Below are positions 7,010-12,393 of a DNA stretch of 15,827 nucleotides, in pieces. The notes under the pieces are model-generated. The model worked only from the letters and a program-made list of their open reading frames with translations. It was not told the DNA's origin and searched no databases. Origin of the DNA: an uncultured Collinsella sp. (lineage in GTDB: Bacteria > Actinomycetota > Coriobacteriia > Coriobacteriales > Coriobacteriaceae); assembly GCA_900550355.1 (NCBI GenBank), contig URRT01000027.1:1-15827 (forward strand). Direction: 5' to 3'. A program made the position numbers and the translations under genes. Each line of letters opens with the position of its first letter. Within the stretch, counting starts at the first letter, position 1.

Positions 7010-7085
7010 GGGGCTGTATCATCACGACGCCTTCATTTTGGGGTTTATCTCGCAGGCCAGTAGGTATATCATAACGACGTTTGTT

Positions 7086-7091
7086 TATATT
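7086..7091 (+). promoter_or_regulatory. Possible -10 box for yebC
   Basis: TATATT (5 of 6 to consensus) lies 49 bases before the yebC start in an AT-rich patch. A second candidate is TATATC at 7065-7070. No matching -35 was found for either, so the call is weak. The region also holds a 13-base near-direct repeat (7017-7029 and 7067-7079). Confidence 0.3.
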
Positions 7092-7140
7092 GCCCGAGCA
7101 TCTGCGCTGGGCTTTAGGTCGAAACCGATAGGAGACACGT

Positions 7141-7947
7141 ATGTCCGGACACTCTAAGTGGGCCACAACCAAGCATCGTAAGGGCGCGCAGGACGCCAAG
7201 CGTTCCGCCCTCTTCTCCAAGCTGAGCCGCAACATCACCGTTGCTGCCCGTCTCGGCGGCGACCCGCTGCCCGAGAACAACGCCAGCCTCGCCGCTGCCG
7301 TTGCTAAGGCCAAGGCTCAGTCTATGCCTAAGGACAAGATCAAGTCCGCTATCGACAAGGCTTTTGGTTCGGGTGCCGATGCCGCCGTCTACGAGAACAT
7401 CGTGTACGAGGGCTACGGTCCCGCCGGTGTCGCCGTCTACGTTGACTGCCTGACCGACAACCGCAACCGCACCGCCGCTGATGTCCGTTCCGCCTTCTCC
7501 CACGCTGGTGGTAACCTGGGCACCTCGGGCTCCGTCGCCTTCCAGTTTGAGCGCAAGGGCCAGATCGTCGTCGCCAAGGAGATCCTGGACGAGAACGCCA
7601 AGAAGGAGACCATGATCGCCAACGGTCCTGCCGGTGACGAGGATGAGTTCATGATGGCCATCGCCGAGGCCGGTGGCGAGGACTACGAGGACGCCGGCGA
7701 GGAGTGGATCGTCTGGACCGCTGCCAACGACGTCATGGCTGTCTCCAAGGCGCTCGAGGAGCAGGGCGTCCAGGTCAAGGGCTCCGAGACCACCATGGTC
7801 CCGACCACCCCGACCGAGGTCTCCGGTACCGACGCCAAGAAGGTCCAGCGCCTCATCGACCGTCTTGAGGAGCTCGACGACGTCCAGGATGTCTACAGCA
7901 CCATGGACATGACCGACGAGGTCATCGCTGCCCTCGAGGAGGAGTAG
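7141..7947 (+). CDS. yebC: YebC/PmpR (TACO1) family protein
   Basis: YebC-family proteins are cytoplasmic. They were first described as transcriptional regulators (PmpR), and more recently as ribosome-associated factors that help translation of difficult sequences, related to mitochondrial TACO1. The N-terminus (MSGHSKWATTKHRKGAQDAKR) and the segments YEGYGPAG, DNRNRT, AFSHAGGNLGTSGSVA and the C-terminal L-I-D-R-L-E-E-L-D-D-V-Q are diagnostic. At 268 residues it is about 20 longer than the usual 240-250; the excess is an acidic insertion at about residues 145-167, before the FMMAIAEAGGED segment. ATG 7141 follows AGGAG with a 7-base spacer. Codons are strongly restricted (mostly AAG, GAG, AAC, CGT, GTC), suggesting high expression. 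No ruvABC genes are adjacent, the frequent context elsewhere. The transcriptional versus translational role here is not decided by sequence. Confidence 0.95.
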   Translation: MSGHSKWATTKHRKGAQDAKRSALFSKLSRNITVAARLGGDPLPENNASLAAAVAKAKAQSMPKDKIKSAIDKAFGSGADAAVYENIVYEGYGPAGVAVYVDCLTDNRNRTAADVRSAFSHAGGNLGTSGSVAFQFERKGQIVVAKEILDENAKKETMIANGPAGDEDEFMMAIAEAGGEDYEDAGEEWIVWTAANDVMAVSKALEEQGVQVKGSETTMVPTTPTEVSGTDAKKVQRLIDRLEELDDVQDVYSTMDMTDEVIAALEEE

Positions 7948-7952
7948 CGCCC

Positions 7953-7970
7953 GCACGGGTTAAGCCGTGC
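7953..7970 (+). other. Small hairpin just after yebC
   Basis: GCACGG and CCGTGC (6 bp) enclose GTTAAG, 5 bases after the yebC stop. No T-run follows, so it is more likely an mRNA 3' stabiliser than a terminator. A stronger terminator follows at 8017-8058. Confidence 0.35.
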
Positions 7971-8016
7971 ATATCTGGGCATAATGAAGCGAGCATGCAA
8001 GCCTCGTGGAATAGAT

Positions 8017-8058
8017 GAGCCGGATCCGCGTGCGTAGAGCACCGGACCCGGCTCTTTT
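8017..8058 (+). terminator. Strong intrinsic terminator after yebC
   Basis: The outer arms GAGCCGGATCCG (8017-8028) and CGGACCCGGCTC (8043-8054) pair with one mismatch. The stem continues inward through GTGC/GCAC with one bulged C to a 5-base loop GTAGA. TTTT (8055-8058) follows at once. This should end yebC transcription before the amaP operon. Confidence 0.85.
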
Positions 8059-8063
8059 ATAAT
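8058..8063 (+). promoter_or_regulatory. Consensus -10 box of the amaP operon, fused to terminator T-run
   Basis: TATAAT is a perfect consensus hexamer whose first T is the last T of the upstream terminator. The -35 region would fall inside the hairpin (around 8035-8041) and has no good match. A start near 8070 gives a leader of about 44 nt before GTG 8114. A position next to the only evident operon in the window supports it. Confidence 0.5.
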
Positions 8064-8113
8064 GATGCGAACCGTTTTGCATTTCGAGAGCCGAGATTTG
8101 AAGGGAGCGCCGC

Positions 8114-8659
8114 GTGCGCGTACTCAAACGAGCCCTAGCGATCGTGTATCTTGCCGCCACCATCGTGGCGCTGGGTACGCTTGTCTGCCAGTTTTGGGGG
8201 CCGTATACGTATCGCTTTATGCTGCTGATGCGCGACCCCATGCCGCGCATGGTCGTGACGGCATGCGGCGGAGTTGTGGCGATCGGCGTGCTGGTAAGCT
8301 TCTTCCGCCTGATGTTTGCTCGTCGCGAGCCGTCCTGTGTGCATCCGGCGGGGGAGCGCAATATCGAGGTCACCCTTGCGGCGCTTTCTTCGTGTGCTAG
8401 GGCTGCTGCCGAGCGCGACGACCGCGTGATGGTCGAGCATGTCGAGGCCCGCGTCCAAGGCCCCGACGATTCGCACGTCCGATTTAAGGTCGAGGCTATC
8501 GCGCTTGACGATAAGGACGTGGCATCTCTGGCTACCGCGATGCAGCAGCGCATCGAGGAAGCTTGCGACACCATGCTCGGCACGCCGGGTACGACCACGC
8601 GCGTCCGTTTTTTGCCGTCCAAGACTACCGTCCAGACCGTGGAGGTTTCCGGTGAGTGA
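8114..8659 (+). CDS. amaP: AmaP-like alkaline shock response membrane anchor protein
   Basis: In Staphylococcus, AmaP anchors the cytoplasmic Asp23 protein to the membrane. This 181-residue protein has the expected plan: two N-terminal membrane segments (about 5-27 and 46-68), joined by a short outer loop, then a basic stretch and a soluble cytoplasmic domain of about 110 residues. The soluble domain carries strand-helix-strand patterning like the Asp23 fold. The start is GTG 8114, with AAGGGAG 6 bases upstream; no ATG is better placed. It is followed by a DUF2273 gene that begins inside its last codons and then by an Asp23/Gls24 gene, which is the classical gene trio. Sequence identity to characterised AmaP is not obvious by eye, so the call leans on topology and context. 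An envelope stress or cell wall homeostasis role is likely. Confidence 0.82.
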   Translation: MRVLKRALAIVYLAATIVALGTLVCQFWGPYTYRFMLLMRDPMPRMVVTACGGVVAIGVLVSFFRLMFARREPSCVHPAGERNIEVTLAALSSCARAAAERDDRVMVEHVEARVQGPDDSHVRFKVEAIALDDKDVASLATAMQQRIEEACDTMLGTPGTTTRVRFLPSKTTVQTVEVSGE

Positions 8660-9029
8660 TACCAATCAAGATAAGACCGCTCGTACGCCGCGCCTGACGA
8701 TTGACCAGAGCGCCACGCCGGCGAGCGAACCTGTTGATTCCAAAGCAGAGGCAACCGAGTTACAAGACGCGGCAGCCGCGGATTTTGACGAGGCTATGGG
8801 TCTCATCAAGGGTACGGGCGCTGCCATCTGGAGCTATGCTGTGCGTCACCCCAACACCACGCTCGGTGCCGTCGCTGGCTTTATCCTCGCCGTGTTGGTG
8901 CTCACGCTCGGCCTGTGGGACACGCTCGTCATTGCATTCTTCGTGTTGATCGGCGCTGTGATCGGCCAAATTCGCGACGGCGAGAACGGGATCGTCAACT
9001 TCTTCGGCCGTCTGTTTAGCGGCCGCTAA
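8652..9029 (+). CDS. DUF2273 small integral membrane protein
   Basis: This 125-residue protein belongs to the DUF2273 family, which accompanies AmaP and Asp23 in many Gram-positive operons; its own function is unknown. A polar, Ala/Glu-rich N-terminal half (1-65) precedes a hairpin of two membrane segments (about 70-88 and 90-107). These are joined by the short turn G-L-W-D, matching the family G-F-W-K turn. The I-G-A-V-I-G-Q-I-R-D end of the second helix also fits. The start is GTG 8652, set by GGAGG 6 bases upstream within amaP. It overlaps the amaP stop by 8 bases in another frame, which suggests translational coupling. The N-terminal extension is longer than in typical members (about 65-80 residues overall) and looks disordered. 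It probably works as a membrane partner in the Asp23 complex. Confidence 0.85.
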   Translation: MSDTNQDKTARTPRLTIDQSATPASEPVDSKAEATELQDAAAADFDEAMGLIKGTGAAIWSYAVRHPNTTLGAVAGFILAVLVLTLGLWDTLVIAFFVLIGAVIGQIRDGENGIVNFFGRLFSGR

Positions 9030-9040
9030 TATGTATTCGA

Positions 9041-9069
9041 CTGTCGCATCTGCGGCAGGCATAAGGAGG
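9041..9069 (+). promoter_or_regulatory. Hairpin plus strong Shine-Dalgarno ahead of the Asp23 gene
   Basis: CTGTCGCA (9041-9048) and TGCGGCAG (9051-9058) form a stem with one G-T pair. AAGGAGG (9063-9069) follows 4 bases later, just before ATG 9074. The pairing of a hairpin with a near-perfect ribosome site inside the operon suggests that Asp23 is translated more heavily or that its mRNA is stabilised. Confidence 0.45.
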
Positions 9070-9073
9070 AACC

Positions 9074-9589
9074 ATGGCTTTTAATACGAAGGTCGATGTA
9101 GCCGATACCGAGCTCGAGGAGAACGAGGCGGTCGTCGCCGAGGCCGAGGACGTAACGCTCGAGGATGAGGCGCTCGTCGAGGCCGAGTCCGATGTGGATG
9201 AGGATGACGAGGAAGCGGACGAGTCCGAGGACTCGCTGACCTATTCCAACGGCGTGATCGAGAAGATCGTTGCCATGGCCACCCGCGAGGTTCCGCACGT
9301 TCTGGGCATGAAGGGTAACCTCATGCACTTTGTGCAGGAGCAGTTTGGTGCCGAGAATCTGACCAAGGGCGTGACGGTCGAGGTCACCGATGACAATCGC
9401 GTGGTCGTCAACATCTCCGTCATTATCGAGTACGGCGCCTATGCGCCCGCGATCTTCGACGATGTCAAGGCACGTGTCACCGAGCGCCTTGCCGCGATGA
9501 CCGGCCTTGAGGTGGCGGGCGTCAACCTGCGCATCGAGGACGTCATCACCCCCGAGGAGTACGAGCACCGCACCAGCCAGCACGAGTAG
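9074..9589 (+). CDS. Asp23/Gls24 family envelope stress response protein
   Basis: Asp23/Gls24 proteins are abundant cytoplasmic proteins, tethered to the membrane by AmaP and linked to cell envelope stress. The 171-residue product has the conserved domain from about residue 57: the N-G-V-I-E-K-I-V-A start, A-T-R-E-V-P-H-V-L-G-M, the V-T-V-E-V ... V-V-N-I-S-V-I-I-E-Y-G strands, and the final helix and V-N-L-R-I-E-D-V strand. Residues 8-53 form an unusual acidic leader: 25 of 46 are Asp or Glu, with no Lys or Arg. ATG 9074 follows AAGGAGG by 4 bases. It is the last gene of the amaP operon, 44 bases after DUF2273, and a strong hairpin terminator lies downstream. The acidic leader may tune interaction with the basic AmaP region, but this is speculation. 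Confidence 0.93.
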   Translation: MAFNTKVDVADTELEENEAVVAEAEDVTLEDEALVEAESDVDEDDEEADESEDSLTYSNGVIEKIVAMATREVPHVLGMKGNLMHFVQEQFGAENLTKGVTVEVTDDNRVVVNISVIIEYGAYAPAIFDDVKARVTERLAAMTGLEVAGVNLRIEDVITPEEYEHRTSQHE

Positions 9590-9595
9590 CCTTCT

Positions 9596-9637
9596 AAAAG
9601 GGACAGGTTTGTTTTGGCAGGTTTTATCTGCGAAAAC
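9596..9637. repeat. Degenerate GGGACAGG-core element (copy 3)
   Basis: An AAAA-GGGACAGG core is followed by GTTTT, and a GTTTT (9621-9625) / AAAAC (9633-9637) inverted pair adjoins it. The core matches the hairpins at 4713-4755 and 6977-7009, but the arms no longer make one long stem. It may be a decayed copy or a different member of the same repeat family. It lies between the Asp23 gene and its terminator. Confidence 0.4.
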
Positions 9638-9641
9638 GTTA

Positions 9642-9683
9642 AACGGCCGACCGCGCAAGCAAAAGCGTGGCCGGCCGTTATTT
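9642..9683 (+). terminator. Strong hairpin terminator after the Asp23 gene
   Basis: Arms of 15 nt (9642-9656 and 9665-9679) pair with one mismatch and one wobble around the loop AAGCAAAA. ATTT follows. It closes the amaP-DUF2273-Asp23 operon and separates it from the YitT gene. Confidence 0.75.
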
Positions 9684-9707
9684 GTATGCCCCCCGATGTA
9701 GGCATAC
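9684..9707. promoter_or_regulatory. Inverted repeat upstream of the YitT-family gene
   Basis: GTATGCC (9684-9690) and GGCATAC (9701-9707) are perfect 7-bp arms with a 10-base spacer, an operator-like geometry. It lies about 20-40 bases upstream of the putative promoter for the YitT gene. It could also add to the terminator just before it. Confidence 0.4.
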
Positions 9708-9725
9708 CGCTCGTCTAACTAGGGG

Positions 9726-9753
9726 TTGCAATCGTCGCGTTCCGCGTTACCCT
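9726..9753 (+). promoter_or_regulatory. Possible promoter of the YitT-family gene
   Basis: TTGCAA (9726-9731) and TACCCT (9748-9753) stand 16 bases apart as a candidate -35/-10 pair. The -35 matches 4 of 6 and the -10 is poor. A 9-base direct repeat, AGGGGTTGC, overlaps the -35 (9721-9729) and recurs at the ribosome site (9784-9792). Confidence 0.35.
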
Positions 9754-9796
9754 AATGGGCGCATTGTTTCCAAATTGTTAACGAGGGGTTGCCGTA

Positions 9797-10819
9797 ATGG
9801 CTGACGAGCACGAAACAGAAAGCAAGGCATGGGCGATTGAGGCCGCCGCGGCAGAGGCGGCATCGCGTGCTGCCGAAGAGGTGCATCGTCCTCCCGTAGT
9901 GCCGATGGAGCGCGTGGTTGATCGCACCGATATCGAGCGCGGCGAGCGTGCCGGCCAAAAGCGCAGCCAGGAGCCGGGCTTCCCGCGCTTTTTTGCCGAG
10001 CTCAATCTGGGCCTGATTCTTACGGCCTTTGCCATCGTTGCGTTTAAAACCCCTAATCACTTTGCTTTTGGCGGCACCTCGGGCGTGTCGGTCATTCTGT
10101 CCACGCTGCTCCCGACCCTGCCCGTCGGCGTCTTTATGTGGATTATCAACGCGGTTCTCGTTGTTTTGGGCTTTATCTTTTTGGAGCGCAAGGCAATCCT
10201 GTGGAGCGTCTTCGCTTCGTTTGCGCTTTCGGCCTACGTCTCGCTGTTTGAGCTCTTCATTCCGGCCGATGTCTCTCTGACGGGTGATATGTGGCTCGAC
10301 CTGTGCTTTGCCGTGATCCTGCCGGCGCTCGGCAGCGCCATTGTCTTTGATATTGGCGCCTCGACGGGTGGCACGGACATTCTTGCCATGATCCTCAAGC
10401 GCCGCACGACGCTCGAGATTGGCCGTGCCCTGCTGCTGGTCGATATCGGCATCGTGACCATCGCAGCCTTTTTGTATGGCCCGCGTGTCGGTCTGTATTG
10501 CGTGCTCGGCCTGTTTGCCAAGACACTCGTGGTCGACAAGGCCATCGAGAGCATCCATCTTCGTAAGGTCTGCACGGTCATTTGCTCCGAACCCCTTAAG
10601 GTCGAGGAGTTTATCGTCAAGCATCTCAACCGCACAGCGACCATCAGCCGCGGCTACGGTGCCTTCTCGGGCAAGTGCGTGACGGTGATCATGAGCGTGC
10701 TGAGCCGTCGCGAGGCCGTGCAACTACGCCGCTATGCGCGCGAAGTCGATCCGGGTGCTTTTATCACGATTGTCGACAGCTCCGAGATCGTCGGCAAGGG
10801 CTTCCGCGGCACGAACTAG
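9797..10819 (+). CDS. YitT family membrane protein with DUF2179 domain
   Basis: YitT-family proteins combine five to six membrane helices with a C-terminal cytoplasmic DUF2179 domain; their transport or signalling role is not established. This 340-residue protein shows the two family glycine motifs: GGTSG at residues 92-96 and STGGTD at 189-194. It then has a soluble C-terminal domain (about 255-340) with the C-T-V-I-C, G-A-F-S-G and D-P-G-A-F-I-T-I-V-D segments typical of DUF2179. An N-terminal cytoplasmic extension of about 60 charged residues makes it longer than the usual 280-290. ATG 9797 follows a GAGGGG site with an 8-base spacer. The gene has its own upstream region after the Asp23 terminator and is probably monocistronic. 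The family is secure; the substrate is unknown. Confidence 0.93.
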   Translation: MADEHETESKAWAIEAAAAEAASRAAEEVHRPPVVPMERVVDRTDIERGERAGQKRSQEPGFPRFFAELNLGLILTAFAIVAFKTPNHFAFGGTSGVSVILSTLLPTLPVGVFMWIINAVLVVLGFIFLERKAILWSVFASFALSAYVSLFELFIPADVSLTGDMWLDLCFAVILPALGSAIVFDIGASTGGTDILAMILKRRTTLEIGRALLLVDIGIVTIAAFLYGPRVGLYCVLGLFAKTLVVDKAIESIHLRKVCTVICSEPLKVEEFIVKHLNRTATISRGYGAFSGKCVTVIMSVLSRREAVQLRRYAREVDPGAFITIVDSSEIVGKGFRGTN

Positions 10820-10877
10820 CGCAGACGTATTCAACGAACCGCCTGCTGGCGCCGTGTATCTTGCAAATCGGTCATCT

Positions 10878-10908
10878 TTGAGTATTTGAACTCACATTGG
10901 GTGATAAT
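10878..10908 (+). promoter_or_regulatory. Possible promoter of the zinc-ribbon membrane protein gene
   Basis: TTGAGT (10878-10883, 4 of 6) and GATAAT (10903-10908, 5 of 6) are spaced by 19 bases, slightly long. It lies about 60 bases before the chosen start at 10970, in the only AT-richer part of this gap. An in-frame ATG at 10886 would fall inside this element and is disfavoured. Confidence 0.35.
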
Positions 10909-10969
10909 GATGCCAAAGACATCGTTTGCGATCCAGGTGATTCGCTCTAGATACGAAGGGATGATTTCG

Positions 10970-12253
10970 ATGTTCTGTTCGCAGTGTGGCGCTCCTATGG
11001 GCGATAACGACAAGTTCTGCGGTGTGTGCGGTGCTCCTAATGCCGGTGCCGCTGGCCCCGCTCCCCAGGGACAGCCTCAGCCCCAGCAGTTTGTTCCGCA
11101 ACCGCCCGTGGCGAATGCGCCAAAGGGCTGTGTGGCTCAGGCGTTTCAAGATATGACCAAGACTCCGGGCGTGCTTCAGCGTGTATGCCAAATCGCGTTT
11201 TTGCCGGCGCTGATTTGCGTTGTGTCGGTGCTCGTGTTGTTTATTCCCGTTATTGGTGGCATTGCGGCTGCCATCGGCTTTTTGGCAGCTTGCATTGCGA
11301 GCGTGTGCGGTTCCGGCTTTGGTATCGAGTGGGGTCGCGATCTGTCGCTCAAGGTCGATGACGGCATGGACCGTCCACTCATGCGTTCCACGTCGTTTGG
11401 TCTCGGAGTCTTTTCGAGCGTTATTTCGGTCGTGCTCGAGGTTATCGCTGCCATTCCCGTTATCGGTGTAGTGCTTTCGCTGGTGGAGAGCGTAGTAATT
11501 GGCGCCGCAGGCTCGTATTCGTATTACGGCTCTTATGCGCTCGAAGCTGCGCTGTTCGGTTCGCTCGGCCTGCTTGTCCTGGCTATGATTGCCACGGCAG
11601 TCTTGGGGGTCTTCTTTAAGATGTTCGCCGACATTGCCGTGATGCACTTTGCGGTGACCGGTCGCGTCGAGAGCGCGTTTTCGCTCGATAAGGTCTGGGC
11701 GGCCTTTAAGCACAACAAGACCAAGCTGTTCTGTGCTTCGTTCCTTCCCGAGTTTTTGACGGGCCTGGTCGCCAACGTTGTCACATGGATCTTGACGGCC
11801 GTCTTTGGCGCCATTGCCTCTGTCGGTATGTATAGCTACTACTATCGTCCTACGGGTATTGAGGCAATTGTTACCGGCGGTGGCGTCACGCTCGTGCTGT
11901 TCTTGGTGCTGGTCGCTTTCGTCACCGTATTTCTTACGGTCTTTGGCAAGATGCTCAAGCACCGTGCCGTTGGCTATTGGGCCGCACGCTATGCAAGCGA
12001 GTGGGCCGATGAGGATAAGGACGACGTCCTGACTTTTGTGTTGCCCTTCGAGAAGAAGTCCGCTCCTTCGGGTTACGGTGCTCCGGATGCTTCGCCGGCA
12101 CCTGCACCCGCTCCCGCGACCGAGCCTGAGCCGGCGCCCGAGCCTGAGCCGGCATCTGAGCCCGAGCCTGCGCCTGAGCCTGAGCCTGAGCCGGCACCTG
12201 CACCTGAGTCGGCGTCCGAGCCAAGCTCCGACGAGGAACCTCAGGACGAGTAG
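10970..12253 (+). CDS. Zinc-ribbon, multi-pass membrane protein with Pro-Glu-Ala tail
   Basis: The 427-residue protein opens with a zinc ribbon: Cys3, Cys6, Cys17 and Cys20 in two C-x2-C knuckles (CSQCG and CGVCG). A Pro/Gln-rich linker follows (about 22-50), then a membrane domain of several long hydrophobic segments starting near residue 75. A low-complexity tail of Pro, Glu and Ala ends the protein (376-427). The membrane part resembles DUF4013-type proteins, but I assign this only tentatively. ATG 10970 is chosen because the ribbon begins at residue 2 and GAAGGG lies 9 bases upstream. In-frame ATGs at 10961 and 10886 add residues without family support. No enzymatic motif was seen. A zinc-sensing or envelope role is possible. 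It converges on the M20 hydrolase gene with a shared terminator between them. Confidence 0.8.
   Translation: MFCSQCGAPMGDNDKFCGVCGAPNAGAAGPAPQGQPQPQQFVPQPPVANAPKGCVAQAFQDMTKTPGVLQRVCQIAFLPALICVVSVLVLFIPVIGGIAAAIGFLAACIASVCGSGFGIEWGRDLSLKVDDGMDRPLMRSTSFGLGVFSSVISVVLEVIAAIPVIGVVLSLVESVVIGAAGSYSYYGSYALEAALFGSLGLLVLAMIATAVLGVFFKMFADIAVMHFAVTGRVESAFSLDKVWAAFKHNKTKLFCASFLPEFLTGLVANVVTWILTAVFGAIASVGMYSYYYRPTGIEAIVTGGGVTLVLFLVLVAFVTVFLTVFGKMLKHRAVGYWAARYASEWADEDKDDVLTFVLPFEKKSAPSGYGAPDASPAPAPAPATEPEPAPEPEPASEPEPAPEPEPEPAPAPESASEPSSDEEPQDE
12095..12250 (+). repeat. Low-complexity Pro-Glu-Ala coding repeat
   Basis: This stretch encodes residues 376-427 of the zinc-ribbon membrane protein. Units close to GAGCCTGAGCCGGC recur imperfectly, giving Glu-Pro-Glu-Pro-Ala-Pro protein repeats before an acidic Ser/Glu/Asp end. 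Such DNA is prone to slippage, so the length may vary between strains. The tail is predicted to be extended, disordered and acidic. Confidence 0.85.
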
Positions 12254-12258
12254 CCATG

Positions 12259-12299
12259 CCGTCTGCCATTTGGGGACGGGGTAGAAATAGTAGAAATAG
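12259..12299. repeat. GGGGACGG element with tandem 9-base repeat
   Basis: CCGTC (12259-12263) and GACGG (12275-12279) are inverted around an 11-base interior that ends in GGGG. TAGAAATAG is then repeated twice head to tail (12282-12290, 12291-12299). The GGGGAC-n-GG core resembles the hairpins at 4713 and 6977. It sits just after the stop codon of the zinc-ribbon gene. I infer a related extragenic repeat, but similarity is limited to the core. Confidence 0.4.
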
Positions 12300-12312
12300 C
12301 GCTTGAAGAATG

Positions 12313-12352
12313 AGCGGGGGCGGACGTGTCGAAACGTCCGCCCCCGCTTTGA
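12313..12352. terminator. Perfect 15-bp hairpin between convergent genes
   Basis: Arms 12313-12327 and 12334-12348 are exact complements around GTCGAA. TTT follows on the plus side and AA-rich DNA (TT in the minus reading) precedes it. Its position between the plus-strand zinc-ribbon gene and the minus-strand M20 gene suggests a bidirectional terminator. Confidence 0.85.
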
Positions 12353-12393
12353 CATCGCGATGTGGCTATGACTGCGAGATGCCAGCGAATCGA

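Noticed and set aside
7114..7956. 280-codon minus-strand open frame opposite yebC
   Set aside because: It mirrors the whole yebC gene. Its Leu/Gly/Asp-rich product follows from the antisense of biased codons.
8062..8400. 112-codon frame starting at ATGATG just after the yebC terminator
   Set aside because: It overlaps amaP in another frame, lacks a ribosome site and has no membrane or domain features; the GTG 8114 frame fits the operon.
12095..12250. Short repeated units that might suggest a CRISPR array
   Set aside because: Units are imperfect, have no unique spacers, and are in frame as Pro-Glu-Ala codons.
10892..12355. 487-codon minus-strand open frame opposite the zinc-ribbon gene
   Set aside because: It is antisense to the ribbon, membrane and Pro-Glu repeat regions. 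The Arg/Leu-rich start is the complement of the Pro-Glu repeat.
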